Assembly: GCA_900557385.1 (NCBI GenBank)
Contig: USSP01000134.1
Coordinates: 1 to 5,497, forward strand
Source: an uncultured Lachnospiraceae bacterium
Lineage (GTDB): Bacteria; Bacillota; Clostridia; Lachnospirales; Lachnospiraceae
Reading direction: 5' to 3'
DNA length: 5,497 nt
Shown here: positions 4,439-5,497 of the stretch, in pieces
Position numbering within the stretch: the first letter of the stretch is position 1
Layout of the letters: each line of letters opens with the position of its first letter
Position numbers and translations under genes: made by a program
The notes under the pieces: generated by a model
Told to the model about the DNA's origin: nothing
Database searches by the model: none
Seen by the model: the letters and a program-made list of their open reading frames with translations, nothing else

Positions 4439-5497
4439 TTACATAGCGAAATCAAACAGACTGATCTGGTTGGATTCCGGGATATCTCCCAGGATTCCCA
4501 AATCTGCCATCAAATCCACAATGGTTTTACTTGCCTTGGTACGCTCCCGGAAATCATCCTTGGAGAGGAAGGGTCCGTCCTTACAAGCTTCCACAATGGC
4601 ATCTGCCGCCTTTTCACCCAGACCCTCGATACTGGTCAGGGAGGGCATGATTTTTCCATCCTCTGTGACCTGAAACAGGCGGGACTGCACTTTAAACAGG
4701 TCGATCGGGACGAAGTCAAAGCCCCGGGCATACATCTCCTGCACGATCAGCATATCGCCCTGGGCATCCTTGTCCTTCGGGGACAGGGCATCGCCTTTTT
4801 TCTTTAGCTCCTCCATGCAATCTGCCAGATGCTTGGGACCCTGACACATGCTGGCATAGGAGAAAGCTTTCGCACGAATGGAAAAAAAGGCTGCGTAATA
4901 TGCCAACGGATAATTGATCTTACAATACGCAATACGCCATGCCATCATAACGTAGGCTGCCGCATGAGCTTTGGGGAACATGTACTTGATCTTTTTACAG
5001 GACCAGATATACCAGTCCGGCACATCATGGGCAAGCATCTCCGTCTCCCACTCCGGTTTCAAGCCCTTTCCCTTTCGCACCGACTCCATAATGGTAAAGG
5101 ACAGCGCCGGGTCAACTCCCATCTGAATCAGATAGATCATAATATCATCTCGACAGCAGATGGCAGTGGAAATGGTGGCCTTTCCTTCCTCAATCAAAGT
5201 ACTGGCATTGCCCAGCCATACATCGGTACCATGACCCAGACCGGAAATACGCACCAGATCCGAAAAGGCTTGGGGTTTCGTATCCAGTAACATCTGGATA
5301 ACGAAAGGTGTACCGAACTCCGGGATGCCCAAAGAGCCGGTGGGGGTTCCGCTGATCTGATCCGGTGTAATGCCTAACGCCGAGGTATTCTGGAACAGGC
5401 TCATCACCTGAGGGTCATCCAGTGGAATCTTCGTGGGTTCAATTCCCGTCAAATCCTGCAGCATACGAATCATGGTGGGATCATCGTGTCCCAGGAT
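4439..5497 (-). CDS. polC: DNA polymerase III alpha subunit, PolC type, C-terminal 352 residues
   Basis: PolC is the replicative DNA polymerase of low-GC Gram-positives, extending primers with dNTPs at the fork. The fragment starts mid-gene: the frame stays open to the right edge, reading ILGHDDPTMIRMLQDLTG, so the ATG at 5473 is internal. Family hallmarks are GIPEFGTPFV, the RISGLGHGTDVWLGNA segment and PKAHAAAYVMMAWRIAYCKI with YPLAYYAAFF. A helix-hairpin-helix-like SIEGLGEKAADAI near residue 290 suggests the duplex-binding region. The polypeptide ends NQISLFDFAM. QISLF (4454-4468) matches the C-terminal beta-clamp-binding pentapeptide, as in QLSLF of Bacillus PolC, followed here by four extra residues. 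The catalytic palm, PHP and exonuclease domains lie outside the window. A terminator follows, so polC is last in its transcript. Confidence 0.97.
   Translation of the reverse strand: MLGHDDPTMIRMLQDLTGIEPTKIPLDDPQVMSLFQNTSALGITPDQISGTPTGSLGIPEFGTPFVIQMLLDTKPQAFSDLVRISGLGHGTDVWLGNASTLIEEGKATISTAICCRDDIMIYLIQMGVDPALSFTIMESVRKGKGLKPEWETEMLAHDVPDWYIWSCKKIKYMFPKAHAAAYVMMAWRIAYCKINYPLAYYAAFFSIRAKAFSYASMCQGPKHLADCMEELKKKGDALSPKDKDAQGDMLIVQEMYARGFDFVPIDLFKVQSRLFQVTEDGKIMPSLTSIEGLGEKAADAIVEACKDGPFLSKDDFRERTKASKTIVDLMADLGILGDIPESNQISLFDFAM

Noticed and set aside
4829..5290. 153-codon plus-strand ORF
   Set aside because: Antisense shadow inside polC, whose protein is clearly conserved.

Overview
The window looks like chromosomal DNA from a gut-type Firmicute, most likely a Lachnospiraceae-like Clostridia. 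The reasons are a PolC-type replicative polymerase (a Gram-positive marker), a large surface adhesin built from beta-helix, FctA-like and CnaB-like modules, strong GGAGG-type ribosome binding, and AT-rich spacers. The genus cannot be fixed from the sequence.

Layout, left to right. Positions 1-3613 (minus strand) hold one continuous open reading frame of 1,204 codons that runs off the left edge. I translated it base by base and found no stop or frameshift. It encodes a secreted surface protein with a signal peptide, an acidic Ser/Glu/Thr linker with an (ET)n tract, an N-terminal beta-rich region, about 12 coils of a right-handed beta-helix with FxxN/GG[A/G/V] signatures, an FctA/Spy0128-like pilin module and the start of a CnaB module. 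Any LPxTG sorting signal would lie outside the window. Positions 3614-4034 are a divergent AT-rich intergenic region with one promoter for the adhesin and one for the tRNA-like gene, plus two long perfect palindromes (18 and 30 bp).

Positions 4035-4098 (plus strand) carry a tRNA-Glu(CTC)-like gene. Its acceptor, anticodon and T arms are intact, but it is about 8 nt too short in the D-arm region and has no encoded CCA. It has a good promoter and a Rho-independent terminator. Positions 4166-4376 have no gene but contain a diverged inverted pair of 37-bp units and a 14-bp palindrome. A probable bidirectional terminator separates this from polC (4439-5497, minus strand), of which only the C-terminal 352 residues are present.

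The three genes do not form an operon. polC and the tRNA-like gene converge, and the tRNA-like gene and the adhesin diverge. I see no convincing undescribed multi-gene system. The most unusual item is the D-arm-deleted tRNA-like gene. The adhesin architecture and the intergenic inverted repeats come next.
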